From Streptomyces sp. NBC_01304 (GTDB taxonomy: Bacteria > Actinomycetota > Actinomycetes > Streptomycetales > Streptomycetaceae): 64,000 nucleotides of DNA. The translations under genes and the position numbers were made by a program. Location of the stretch: positions 2,914,001 through 2,978,000 of the forward strand of contig NZ_CP109055.1 in assembly GCF_035975855.1 (NCBI RefSeq), written 5' to 3'. The first letter of the stretch is position 1, and every line of letters begins with the position of its first letter. Below the pieces are notes generated by a model. The model had not been told where the DNA came from. It did no database searches and worked only from the letters and a program-made list of their open reading frames with translations. Positions 1-9,645 of the stretch are shown here, one piece after another.

Positions 1-522
1 CTCGGTCTGGTGTCGGTCGGCGACGGCTTCCTGTATCTCGTCCTGCAGAAACGACTCGACCTGGACACCGCCTACTTCCCGCTGCTCCCGCTGGGGAGTG
101 CGGCCGTGTATCTGCTGCTCGCCGTGCCGCTCGGCCGGGCCGCGGACCGGATCGGGCGCCGCATCCCTTACCTGCTCGGGCACTTGGCGCTCCTCGGCGC
201 CTACCTGGCGCTGTTCTCCCCGGCCACCGGCTGGACACTGACCCTGACGGTGGTGCTCCTGCTCGGCACGTTCTACGCCGCAACCGACGGTGTCCTCATG
301 GCACTTGGCGGTCCGGCGATTCCGAAGGAGCAGCGGGCGTCCGGGATGGCGCTGCTGCAGTCGGGGCAGGCGGTCGGCCGGCTGCTCGCCTCGGTCCTGT
401 TCGGCGCCGTCTGGACGATGTGGAGCATGCACACCGCCCTGGCGCTCGCGTCCGCCGCGCTGGCGGCCGCCCTGTTCGCCGCCCGCGTCCTCCTGCCCGC
501 GCGCCTCCCGGAGCCCCGATGA
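1..522 (+). CDS. MFS transporter, C-terminal part (5' end outside window)
   Basis: The reading frame is open from base 1, so the gene begins upstream and only about 173 C-terminal residues are seen. They form a series of hydrophobic segments with a loop reading GRAADRIGRR, which fits the conserved cytoplasmic loop motif (G-x-x-x-D-R-x-G-R-R) of major facilitator superfamily carriers. It is therefore an inner-membrane secondary transporter, with substrate not inferable. The stop codon (520-522) overlaps the ATG of the next gene (519-521) in an ATGA junction, so the two are probably translationally coupled. The family call is firm and the function is unknown. Confidence 0.8.
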   Translation, partial: LGLVSVGDGFLYLVLQKRLDLDTAYFPLLPLGSAAVYLLLAVPLGRAADRIGRRIPYLLGHLALLGAYLALFSPATGWTLTLTVVLLLGTFYAATDGVLMALGGPAIPKEQRASGMALLQSGQAVGRLLASVLFGAVWTMWSMHTALALASAALAAALFAARVLLPARLPEPR

Positions 523-1511
523 CCCACACCCTCTCCCCACGCATGCGCATCGGTGCGGTCGTCCTGGCCGCCGTCGTCCTCGCCACACTCGCCGTCGCCT
601 ACACCGTCCATGCCACCGACCGGAACGCACCCGCCGCCAGGACCTCGTCGAACGTCACGCTCGACAACACCCACGGCCTGTACGTGCGGACCGCCGAAGG
701 AACGATCGCCGCCCTGGGCCCCAAGGGGCTCAAGCACACCGGGCTGTCCTGCCGACGCTTCTACGCGAGTGGCAGCAGCGCCGTCTGCCTCACCACCAAG
801 CCGGGCATCCCGCCCCGGACCCAGGCCATCGTCCTCGACCGCAACCTGCGCGAGAAGCGCACCGTCACCTTCGGCGGAACCCCCAACCGGGCCCGGGTCT
901 CGCCCTCCGGCCGGATGGTCTCCTGGACGGTCTTCGTCAGCGGCGACTCGTACGCGGGCTCCTCGTTCTCCACCCGCAGCGGCATCCTCGACACCGACAG
1001 CGGCTATCTGATCAAGAGCATGGAAACCATCCAGCTCACCCTCGGCGAGAAGCGCTACAGCGCCTCCGACGTCAACTACTGGGGCATCACCTTCAGCCGG
1101 GACGACAACCGCTTCTACGCCACCATGTCGACGCGCGGCAAGACCTACCTGGTCGAAGGCGACCTGAAGGCGTGGACGGCCCGCACGCTGCGCGAGAACG
1201 TCGAGTGCCCTTCCCTCTCCCCCGACGGCACCCGCATCGCCTACAAGAAGCGGGTCCGCGAAGGGACCTCCAACCCCTGGCGCCTGCACGTCCTCGACCT
1301 GAAGACGATGCGGGACACACCGCTGGCGGAGACCCGCAGCGTCGACGACCAGGCCGCATGGCTCGACGACAAGTCGGTCGCCTACGCCCTCCCGGGTGCG
1401 ACCCGCGGCGCCTCGGACATCTGGTCCGTCCCGGCCGACGGCACCGGCAAGCCCTCCCGCACGGCCCGCGACGCCTCCTCACCGAGCATGAACTCCGCCG
1501 ACGGCAGGTGA
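519..1511 (+). CDS. Membrane-anchored/secreted TolB-like beta-propeller protein
   Basis: A 330-residue protein begins with a short basic stretch and one hydrophobic segment (about residues 11-27), which is either a signal peptide or an N-terminal anchor. The rest has the spacing of PD40/TolB-type propeller blades, for example segments reading RARVSPSGRMVSWTVF and CPSLSPDGTRIAYKK, where an aromatic or hydrophobic strand follows an SPDG-type turn. Such proteins usually act outside the membrane as binding scaffolds, and no enzymatic motif is visible. The start was chosen because its ATG overlaps the TGA of the upstream MFS gene, so the two form an operon. A role linked to the transporter is inference. 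Confidence 0.7.
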   Translation: MTHTLSPRMRIGAVVLAAVVLATLAVAYTVHATDRNAPAARTSSNVTLDNTHGLYVRTAEGTIAALGPKGLKHTGLSCRRFYASGSSAVCLTTKPGIPPRTQAIVLDRNLREKRTVTFGGTPNRARVSPSGRMVSWTVFVSGDSYAGSSFSTRSGILDTDSGYLIKSMETIQLTLGEKRYSASDVNYWGITFSRDDNRFYATMSTRGKTYLVEGDLKAWTARTLRENVECPSLSPDGTRIAYKKRVREGTSNPWRLHVLDLKTMRDTPLAETRSVDDQAAWLDDKSVAYALPGATRGASDIWSVPADGTGKPSRTARDASSPSMNSADGR

Positions 1512-1566
1512 CACGCCCCCCGGACAGCCCTGCAGCCTGCGGCCTGCAGCCTGCGCGAACGACCGC

Positions 1567-1680
1567 CCGGCGGCTGCGAGACTGGGGGCGTACGCCGATG
1601 ACCGTCACACGTCGATGACCGGCATACGTCGATGACCGGCGTATCCGTTTCGGTGTGCGTCGCGCGCGCTTCAGCGCGCG
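1567..1680 (+). promoter_or_regulatory. Upstream region of the APH-like gene with short direct repeats and a GC palindrome
   Basis: Between the propeller gene and the kinase there are three near-identical copies of a CGATGACCG-type 9-mer between about 1595 and 1641, each about 16-18 bases apart. A perfect hairpin follows (CGCGCGCT at 1663-1670 with AGCGCGCG at 1673-1680). Spaced direct repeats in front of a start codon may bind a regulator, but no known box is recognised. Confidence 0.3.
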
Positions 1681-1711
1681 AGTGCGGCTACTGCGGTTGC
1701 GGAGGCAAGTG

Positions 1712-2566
1712 ATGGACGAGGCGCGGGCGCGCGAGGTGCTGGCCGGGGCCGGCCTGGCGGGCGATGCGGAGCTCCTGGCGCTCGGCGAGAACGCCGTCTT
1801 CGCCTCCGGCGACCTGGTCGTCAAGGTGGGCCGGGACGCGCCCGAACTCCTGGACCGGGCCGGGCGCGAGCTGCGAATCGCGGACTGGCTGGAGGCGTGC
1901 GAGGTCCCGGCCGTACGGGCCGCGGAGTCCAAGCCCCGCCTGGTGGACGGGCATCCGGTCACGCTCTGGCACCGCCTGGGCGCACCGGTCCGCCCCGCCG
2001 AACCGGCCGACCTGGCCCCCCTGCTCCGCCTGGTGCACACCCTGCCTCCCCCCTCCTTCGCACTGCCGCGCCGTGAACTGCTCGGCGGGGTCGAGCGCTG
2101 GCTGCGCCTCGCCGGCGACGCGATCGACCCGGCCGACGCGGACTATCTGCGCGAGCGCAGGGACGGCTTCGCCGCGGCAGCCGCGGCCCTGACTCCGCAC
2201 CTGCCGCCGGGCCCGATCCACGGCGACGCTCTGCCCCGAAACGTCCAGGTCGGGACCAACGGCCCGACGCTGGTGGACCTGGAGACGTTCTCCAGCGACT
2301 TCCGCGAGCACGACCTCGTGGTCCTGGCCCTCTCCCGCGACCGCTACGGACTCGACCCGGCCGCGTACGACGCGTTCACCGCCGCCTACGGCTGGGACGT
2401 ACGGGAGTGGGAGGGCTGCGCGGTCCTGCGCGGAGCCCGCGAGACGGCAAGCTGCGCCTGGGTGTCCCAGCACGCCCCGACCAACCCGAAGGCCCTTACG
2501 GAGTTCCGCCGCCGAGTCGCCTCCCTCCGCGACGCCGACGCATCGATCCGCTGGCTCCCCTTCTGA
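1712..2566 (+). CDS. Aminoglycoside phosphotransferase (APH) family kinase
   Basis: A 284-residue protein-kinase-like small-molecule kinase. The sequence GPIHGDALPRNVQ is the Brenner loop (HGDxxxxN, catalytic Asp), and LVDLETFS just after it supplies the metal-binding Asp. An N-lobe with ENAVFASGDLVVKVGR holds the likely ATP-binding Lys. Family members phosphorylate aminoglycosides, choline, homoserine or other alcohols, and nothing here fixes the substrate. The ATG at 1712 is preferred over the GTG three bases upstream because GGAGG (1701-1705) is then at a normal distance. It is monocistronic, facing the exonuclease gene across a long inverted repeat. Calling it an antibiotic-resistance gene would be unsupported. 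Confidence 0.75.
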   Translation: MDEARAREVLAGAGLAGDAELLALGENAVFASGDLVVKVGRDAPELLDRAGRELRIADWLEACEVPAVRAAESKPRLVDGHPVTLWHRLGAPVRPAEPADLAPLLRLVHTLPPPSFALPRRELLGGVERWLRLAGDAIDPADADYLRERRDGFAAAAAALTPHLPPGPIHGDALPRNVQVGTNGPTLVDLETFSSDFREHDLVVLALSRDRYGLDPAAYDAFTAAYGWDVREWEGCAVLRGARETASCAWVSQHAPTNPKALTEFRRRVASLRDADASIRWLPF

Positions 2567-2594
2567 GGGCCGGCACCTCCAAGGACCGTCCAGC

Positions 2595-2675
2595 CGGGGC
2601 TAGTTGGGGGAAAAGGGGCAGCCAAACCGGGACATTAGCCCCACGTTTACGCCCCTTTCCCCCCACCTAGCCCCG
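2595..2675. terminator. Bidirectional terminator, long inverted repeat
   Basis: Two 25-base arms (2595-2619 and 2651-2675) are inverted copies with only about two mismatches, separated by a 31-base loop. The repeat lies between the 3' ends of the APH-like gene and the minus-strand exonuclease, so it can serve both. There is no T tract, as is common in Streptomyces. Confidence 0.65.
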
Positions 2676-2888
2676 ACTCACCCGCCCGCGCCCGCCCGCT
2701 GGCGCCCGACCCCGTCCGCCCGACCCCGCCCGCGCCCGCCAGCTCGCCCCCGCTCGCCTCCCCCGCCCTCCGCCCCGCCGCCCGCCCGCCGCTCCCAGCT
2801 CAGCCTCCCCGCCGCCCGCTCCCCCGACCCCGGCCCGGCTCCAGCCCGGCCCAACCCGCCCCGCCCCACCCCCGCCTCAGCCTCAGCC
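2676..2888. repeat. Strongly strand-asymmetric C-rich tract with a G-quadruplex motif on the minus strand
   Basis: About 210 non-coding bases are nearly free of A and T and dominated by runs of C on the plus strand. At 2855-2873 the runs CCC, CCCC, CCCC and CCCCC are separated by single bases, so the minus strand (the sense strand of the exonuclease) carries a short-loop G-quadruplex motif about 15 bases after the exonuclease stop. The tract ends in three CTCAGC repeats. Apparent open frames here are compositional artefacts. Confidence 0.6.
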
Positions 2889-3602
2889 TCAGCCCAAGAT
2901 CTCCCGAACCGGCCACTCCGACTCAACGACCGCCCCCGAGTCCCCCTTCCTCCGCAGGAACTCCTGGAAGTCCGCCGCCCACTCCGCGTACCACTCGATC
3001 TGCTTGACGTGCAGCGCCGCCGGGCCGAGTGCCGCGACCTTCGGGTGGCGCTCCGCTATCGCGCAGGCGACGCGGGCCGCGGCGAGGGCGTCGGCCGTGG
3101 CGTCGTGCGCCGCGTCCAGCGCGATCCCGTACTCCGTGCAGACCGCCTCGAGGTTCCGCTTCCCCTTCCGGTAGCGGTCGACGGAGCGGTCGATCGTGTA
3201 CGGGTCGACGACCGGCGCGGGGCCGATCCCGCCGAGCCGCTCGCGCAGCGACGGCAGTCCGTGGCGCTGGAGCTCGGCCGCGAGCAGCGTCAGGTCGAAC
3301 GCCGCGTTGTACGCGACGACCGGGACGCCCTCCAGCCAGTAGCCGGTGAGCGCGCGGGCGAGCTCGTCGGCGACCCGGTCGGCCGGGCGGCCCTCGGAGG
3401 TGGCCCGCTCATTGGTGATGCCGTGCACGTCGACGGCCTCTTGCGGGATCGGGATGCCTGGATCGGCCAGCCACTCCCGGCGTCCTATCGGCTCCCCGCC
3501 CTTGACCTCCACCAGCGCCCCCGTGACGATCCGCGCCTCGCGCGGGTCCGTGCCGGTGGTTTCCAGGTCGAAGCCGATCAGCAGCTCCCGGTGCCAGCCC
3601 AT
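2889..3602 (-). CDS. 3'-5' exonuclease, DnaQ-like (DEDDh) family
   Basis: The 237-residue protein carries the Exo I motif FDLETTGTD (Asp12, Glu14), a central NAAFDLTLL (Exo II Asp) and a C-terminal HDATADALAAA in which His and Asp form Exo III of the DEDDh class. These are the residues that bind two metals and hydrolyse 3' nucleotides of DNA or RNA. It is a stand-alone exonuclease domain, as in proofreading subunit-like enzymes of actinomycetes, and is too short to be a polymerase fusion. A strong Shine-Dalgarno (AAGGAGGG, complement of about 3607-3614) precedes the ATG. Whether it works in repair, proofreading or RNA turnover is not visible. Confidence 0.88.
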   Translation of the reverse strand: MGWHRELLIGFDLETTGTDPREARIVTGALVEVKGGEPIGRREWLADPGIPIPQEAVDVHGITNERATSEGRPADRVADELARALTGYWLEGVPVVAYNAAFDLTLLAAELQRHGLPSLRERLGGIGPAPVVDPYTIDRSVDRYRKGKRNLEAVCTEYGIALDAAHDATADALAAARVACAIAERHPKVAALGPAALHVKQIEWYAEWAADFQEFLRRKGDSGAVVESEWPVREILG

Positions 3603-3694
3603 CGTGGCCCTCCTTCTTGGTACATCTCCCCCAGGTGTGCTTCACGATCGCATGCGCCACTGACAATGCGAGGGCCGGATTCCGTTTCCGCCCG

Positions 3695-3760
3695 CAGTAC
3701 GGTCCTCAGTGCGGTCCTCAGTACGGTCCTCAGTGCGGTCCTCAGGGCCGCCCTCAGGAC
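3695..3760. repeat. 12-bp tandem repeat, about five copies
   Basis: The unit CAGT(A/G)CGGTCCT occurs four times head to tail (3695-3742), followed by a degenerate fifth copy (3743-3754), with A and G alternating at the fifth position so that a 24-bp superunit is also visible. It fills the gap between the HEPN gene and the exonuclease and runs into the HEPN stop codon. Confidence 0.85.
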
Positions 3761-5013
3761 ACCGCCCGTGAGTCCGCCCACACCGCCTCGAACTCCTCGC
3801 GGTACGTCTCGAAGAGCCCGTGCTCGCCCTCCTCGCCCGGCTTCACCACGCGGCCCCCGCCGCGCAGCACGAGCACCGGGGCCTCCATGCCGCGGGTGCG
3901 GCGCAGATAGGACTGGACGACCGCGACGCCGTCCGGGCCGTCCCCGTCGACCAGGTACGCGGTGAAGCGGGGCGTCTCGTCGAAGACCTGGATCTGGAAC
4001 GCCCCGGGGTCCCTCAGCCGGGCCCGCACCCGCCGCATGTGCAGGATGTTCATCTCGACGGAGCGGCTCAACTCGCCCTTCTTCAGGCCGAGTTCCCGCT
4101 CGCGCCGCCGCACCGCGCTGGACGCGGGATTGAGGAAGAGCAGCCGCACCCGGCTGCCGGACTCCGCGAGCCGCACCAGGCGGCGCCCGGAGAAGTTCTG
4201 GACGAGGAGATTGAGGCCTATCCCGATCGCGTCGAGGCGGCGCGCCCCGCCGAACAGGTCCTCGGCCGGGAACTGACGGAGCAGCCGTACGCGGTCCGGG
4301 TGGACGCCCACCACATCCGCGTACCGGTCGCCGACCAGATCCTCGACGGCGTCCACCGGAAGCCGGCGCGCGGAGGGGACGCCGGAGTCGGCGGAGAGTA
4401 TGTCGAGCAGCCGGGACGAGGCCCGCTCGGCCTGGGCGAGGACGGTCTCGGACAGGGCGCGGTTGCGGGAGACGACGTTCCGCGTGACCTCGAGCTCGTC
4501 CAGGGCGAGCTCGAGGTCGCGGCGGTCGTCGAAGTACGGCTCGAAGCACGGCCAGTGCTGCACCATGAGCTCCCGCAGCTGCGGGAGAGTGAGGAAACTC
4601 AGCACATTGTCGTCGGCCGGGTCCAGCAAATAGCCCTTGCGGCGGCTGACTTCGCGTACGGCGACGGCGCGCTGGACCCACTCCTGACCGGCCGGTCCGG
4701 CGGCCGCGACCACCCAGTCCTCGCCGTGGACGGGTTCGTAGACGGGGCGGAGCACAGCGGCCACGACGGCGCGCAGCCGCTGCTCCACGAGGTTCAGCCA
4801 GATGTAGGCCCGCCCGGCCCGCTGGGCGCGCGTACGCACCTCGCGCCAGGCGTCAACGCCCCAGTCCAGCTCCGGGCCGATCTGGGACGCCGCGTCCATC
4901 GGACGGGCCAGGGACACCGCTGAGGGCGGGACGTCCGCGGAGCCGGAAGTCGATACGGGATCAGCGTCCCGTCCTCCGTCCCCAGGGGGCAACTCCAGCC
5001 CACCCGAGTTCAC
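3754..5013 (-). CDS. SAV2148-type HEPN protein with C-terminal PLD-like domain
   Basis: A 419-residue cytosolic protein of a family I recognise from streptomycete genomes (SAV2148-type, HEPN domain). Residues about 55-200 are all-helical and include the RNVVSRNR segment (178-185), the place where HEPN ribonucleases carry an RNxxxH motif. Here the His position holds Arg183. The C-terminal half (about 250-395) has alternating beta strands with GSRVRLLFLNPASSAVRRRE and a later FTAYLVDGDG, resembling the DUF5919/PLD-like fold seen in signalling proteins. The start is GTG, with GGAAGG about ten bases upstream. The gene stands alone upstream of the exonuclease. Function is unknown; an RNA-targeting stress role is suggested only by the fold. 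Confidence 0.7.
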   Translation of the reverse strand: MNSGGLELPPGDGGRDADPVSTSGSADVPPSAVSLARPMDAASQIGPELDWGVDAWREVRTRAQRAGRAYIWLNLVEQRLRAVVAAVLRPVYEPVHGEDWVVAAAGPAGQEWVQRAVAVREVSRRKGYLLDPADDNVLSFLTLPQLRELMVQHWPCFEPYFDDRRDLELALDELEVTRNVVSRNRALSETVLAQAERASSRLLDILSADSGVPSARRLPVDAVEDLVGDRYADVVGVHPDRVRLLRQFPAEDLFGGARRLDAIGIGLNLLVQNFSGRRLVRLAESGSRVRLLFLNPASSAVRRRERELGLKKGELSRSVEMNILHMRRVRARLRDPGAFQIQVFDETPRFTAYLVDGDGPDGVAVVQSYLRRTRGMEAPVLVLRGGGRVVKPGEEGEHGLFETYREEFEAVWADSRAVS

Positions 5014-5155
5014 CCGCGCACCGCCTTCCGCTCCCCCAGGATTCGATCGTGCCCCTACCGGACCGGGGCGGGGTCTGGTCGAGACCCCGTTCGACGATCA
5101 AGGAAGGGTACTCCGGGAGCGGCCGGCGGTGCAGCAGGATCCACAGGGTCTTCGC

Positions 5156-6469
5156 TCAACTCCCGCCCTCTGTATTGCCGTTCTGGTTCGCGAGGTCGGC
5201 GGGCGTGAGCGGATTCATAGCGGTCACATCACGCGGGGCGAGGGAGAAGCCCTGCCAGTGGACCGGCATCGGCTGCTGGTCCTCGTCCCGGGCGATGTGG
5301 TGGAACCCGATGTTGACCCACGTGATCGGGTGGGTCAGCGTCTGGCCGTTCACATAGTTGTCGACGCTCTGGGGCGCCGCGTTGGGGCCGCCGCAGCCGT
5401 AGTTGCCGCTCGCCCACGCCTCGCACTTCTTGTACTCGGTGAAGTACACGTCGTGGTTGGAGAAGTTGCGGCCCGGGTGCTTCACGGTGTGGCCGGGGAC
5501 GATCTCGTACGAACGCGGGTGGCCGTCCTTGTTCTTGCCGGCCGTGCTGACGACGCGCCACCAGCGCATGCCCTTGACGTCGCCGGTGAGTTCCTTGGTG
5601 ACGGGCGTGCGGGTCGTCTTCGTCTTCGGTGAGCCGTCGCCGACGGGCGCGGTGACCTTGGAGTCGTACTGCTCGACCTTGGACTTCGCGGAGCCGTCGA
5701 GGCCGAAGTTGAGGCGCCAGAAGACGTTGTGGCTGTGCGACTCGGCGTAGTCGCGGGCGCCCTTGCCGATGGGCCAGCCGCGGCCGTCCGCGCCGTTGTA
5801 GTCGTAGGGCGAAAGGCTGCCGGTGGCACCGACGTTGGAGGTGATGGTGCCGTCGGAGGAGAAGCGCCACTCGGTGATGTACTCGTACCAGGAGGCCTTG
5901 TTGACCGAGTAGATCAGCAGGTCCTTGCCCTGGGACTGCCAGACCTTGTTGGGCTGGCCCATGGGCGACATGCGGTAGGCGTGGCCACGCGCGCGCGTGG
6001 TGGTGCACAGGCCGTTCACATTGCCGGTGCCCTGGACCTTGACGGTCTTGATGGTGCCGCCGGGGCACTCGGCGGGCTTCAGCGGCTGCAGCGCCTGGCC
6101 GAAGTCGGTGCCGGTGACGTCGTCGTACTCGGCCTCGCCGTCGTCGTACGGCACGTGCACCTGCGCGAGGCGGGCGCTGGTGAGGACCGGTATCGGCTTG
6201 GGCTCGTTCTTCGGCTGGTAGCTGATGTTGTCCAGGACGACCCCGGACAGCGTGTTGTAGTGCCAGCACATGCGCCAGGTGGTGCCGCCGTCGAGGGTCT
6301 GCTCGATCTGGTACGCGGCCGAACAGCCCGGCGCCGCGGCAGGGGCCTGCGGGGCGCTCGGGGCGGCGGTGGCGGGGCCGGCCGCGGCGACGGCGGTGCC
6401 CAGGAGCGCGGTGGCCGCGAGGACCGTGGCGGCTCGCTTGCGGGCGCCCGCAAGTCTGTTGACGTGCAT
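5156..6469 (-). CDS. Secreted copper-amine-oxidase-like catalytic domain protein
   Basis: A 437-residue protein with an N-terminal signal peptide (basic start, hydrophobic 15-35, AxA-type end). The mature part matches the C-terminal catalytic domain of copper amine oxidases: WYEYITEWRF followed by DGTITSNVGATG corresponds to the region around the TPQ-forming tyrosine (Tyr195), HSH (245-247) to the paired copper histidines, and GFHHIARDEDQQPMPV to the third histidine. The usual Asn before the Tyr is Trp194, and the usual catalytic Asp (FDTGEY context) seems replaced, since the aligned stretch here reads DVTGTDF. The N-terminal N2/N3 domains are absent but appear to be encoded by the upstream neighbour. 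The copper site is probably kept, while oxidase activity is doubtful. Confidence 0.7.
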   Translation of the reverse strand: MHVNRLAGARKRAATVLAATALLGTAVAAAGPATAAPSAPQAPAAAPGCSAAYQIEQTLDGGTTWRMCWHYNTLSGVVLDNISYQPKNEPKPIPVLTSARLAQVHVPYDDGEAEYDDVTGTDFGQALQPLKPAECPGGTIKTVKVQGTGNVNGLCTTTRARGHAYRMSPMGQPNKVWQSQGKDLLIYSVNKASWYEYITEWRFSSDGTITSNVGATGSLSPYDYNGADGRGWPIGKGARDYAESHSHNVFWRLNFGLDGSAKSKVEQYDSKVTAPVGDGSPKTKTTRTPVTKELTGDVKGMRWWRVVSTAGKNKDGHPRSYEIVPGHTVKHPGRNFSNHDVYFTEYKKCEAWASGNYGCGGPNAAPQSVDNYVNGQTLTHPITWVNIGFHHIARDEDQQPMPVHWQGFSLAPRDVTAMNPLTPADLANQNGNTEGGS

Positions 6470-6547
6470 GCGAAGTGACTCCCTTGTACGGGGAAGCAGG
6501 AAAACGAGAACAAGTAGGTGTGCGGAACCGGACGCGGGCGCGCCGGG

Positions 6548-7339
6548 TCAGCCGAGCTTGGTCACCTTGCGGTCGCTCAGGTCGACGACGAGGTTCCTGG
6601 TGTCGATCCAGGGGCCGTTGGCGACCTTGCTGACGACGGAGAGGCAGCGGTGCTCGCCGCACTTCGCGAGAGCGCCCGGGGCCCGGGGTGCGGTGGCCTT
6701 GCGGAAGATGAAGCCGCTCAGCTCCAGCTGGTCCGCCGAGGTCAGGGCCTTGCCGGTGGCGTCCTTGTAGTCCTTCTTGAGGTCGGCGCCGAGCGGGTCG
6801 GCGATCAACAGCTCGGCGGCCTCGCGCATTTCGTCCTTGGCGGGGGGCGGCTGGGCGCCCTTCGCCGTCTGGGTGTCCTCGACCTTGCCGGTGTCCAGAT
6901 TGACCGTCTTGGTGACGAGGGCGTCGGCCTTGTAGTCGTAGTAGACGATCTCGGCGCGGCGCGCCGGTGTGGCGTCGCCGACCTCGGACGGGTCGACCTC
7001 GGTGAGGTTGGTGGACAGGTGCTGCGGGCCCCGATCCCCTTCCACGTCCCGCGCGGAGCGCTGCAGGCCGCCGCCCATGGCGAGCTGCTCGGCCTTCTTG
7101 ATCTCGTCGTCGGTCAGCGGGTCGCTGCCGACGCCCTTGTCCCCCTCGGCGGGCGCCTTCTCCACGACGCCCGGCCGCACGGCCTGCTGGGCCGCGGCGT
7201 TGGCCTCGGCCTTGGCGTCCCGCTCCCCGGCCCCCGCCGCCCCCGGCAGCGCGACGGCCACTGCGATGGCCGTACCGGTGAGCGCGACGGCCGCACCGGC
7301 GACTACTTTGCCGAGGTTTTGGCGCACTAGATTGCGCAC
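6548..7339 (-). CDS. Secreted protein resembling amine-oxidase N2/N3 domains
   Basis: A 263-residue exported protein with a hydrophobic segment at about residues 10-35. After a flexible linker it has PLTDDEIKKAEQLA, then RRAEIVYYDYKADALVTKTVNLDTGKVE, which is the style of the small alpha/beta N2/N3 domains of copper amine oxidases (helix, then a strand pair ending in V.L..G.V). A second unit begins near KDEMREAAELL and ends with RNLVVDLSDRKV, so two such domains are plausible. The start is GTG with AGGGGGA upstream. It lies 78 bases before the catalytic-domain gene on the same strand, most likely an operon. The idea that the pair forms one split enzyme is inference. Confidence 0.6.
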   Translation of the reverse strand: MRNLVRQNLGKVVAGAAVALTGTAIAVAVALPGAAGAGERDAKAEANAAAQQAVRPGVVEKAPAEGDKGVGSDPLTDDEIKKAEQLAMGGGLQRSARDVEGDRGPQHLSTNLTEVDPSEVGDATPARRAEIVYYDYKADALVTKTVNLDTGKVEDTQTAKGAQPPPAKDEMREAAELLIADPLGADLKKDYKDATGKALTSADQLELSGFIFRKATAPRAPGALAKCGEHRCLSVVSKVANGPWIDTRNLVVDLSDRKVTKLG

Positions 7340-7518
7340 ATCATCCCCCTACTTCCCCTATGTCCGCAGATGCCTCCGGTGTCCCGCCAAAGGGCATGCT
7401 GCGTAGCTCTGGTCGCTCTGTATGACGGACACAACACCCGACTGGTTGCCTCACTTTCGGGGAGACTCTCTGCGAAGTCCGTCCCAGTTCGCGCGCAGGT
7501 AGTGGAAGAGTCGTATCC

Positions 7519-9645
<2,127 letters not shown>

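Noticed and set aside
2604..3965. Long plus-strand open frame of about 450 codons over the exonuclease gene
   Set aside because: It is Pro/Arg-rich, runs through the C-rich non-coding tract and lies opposite a well-supported DEDDh exonuclease. It is a GC-composition artefact.
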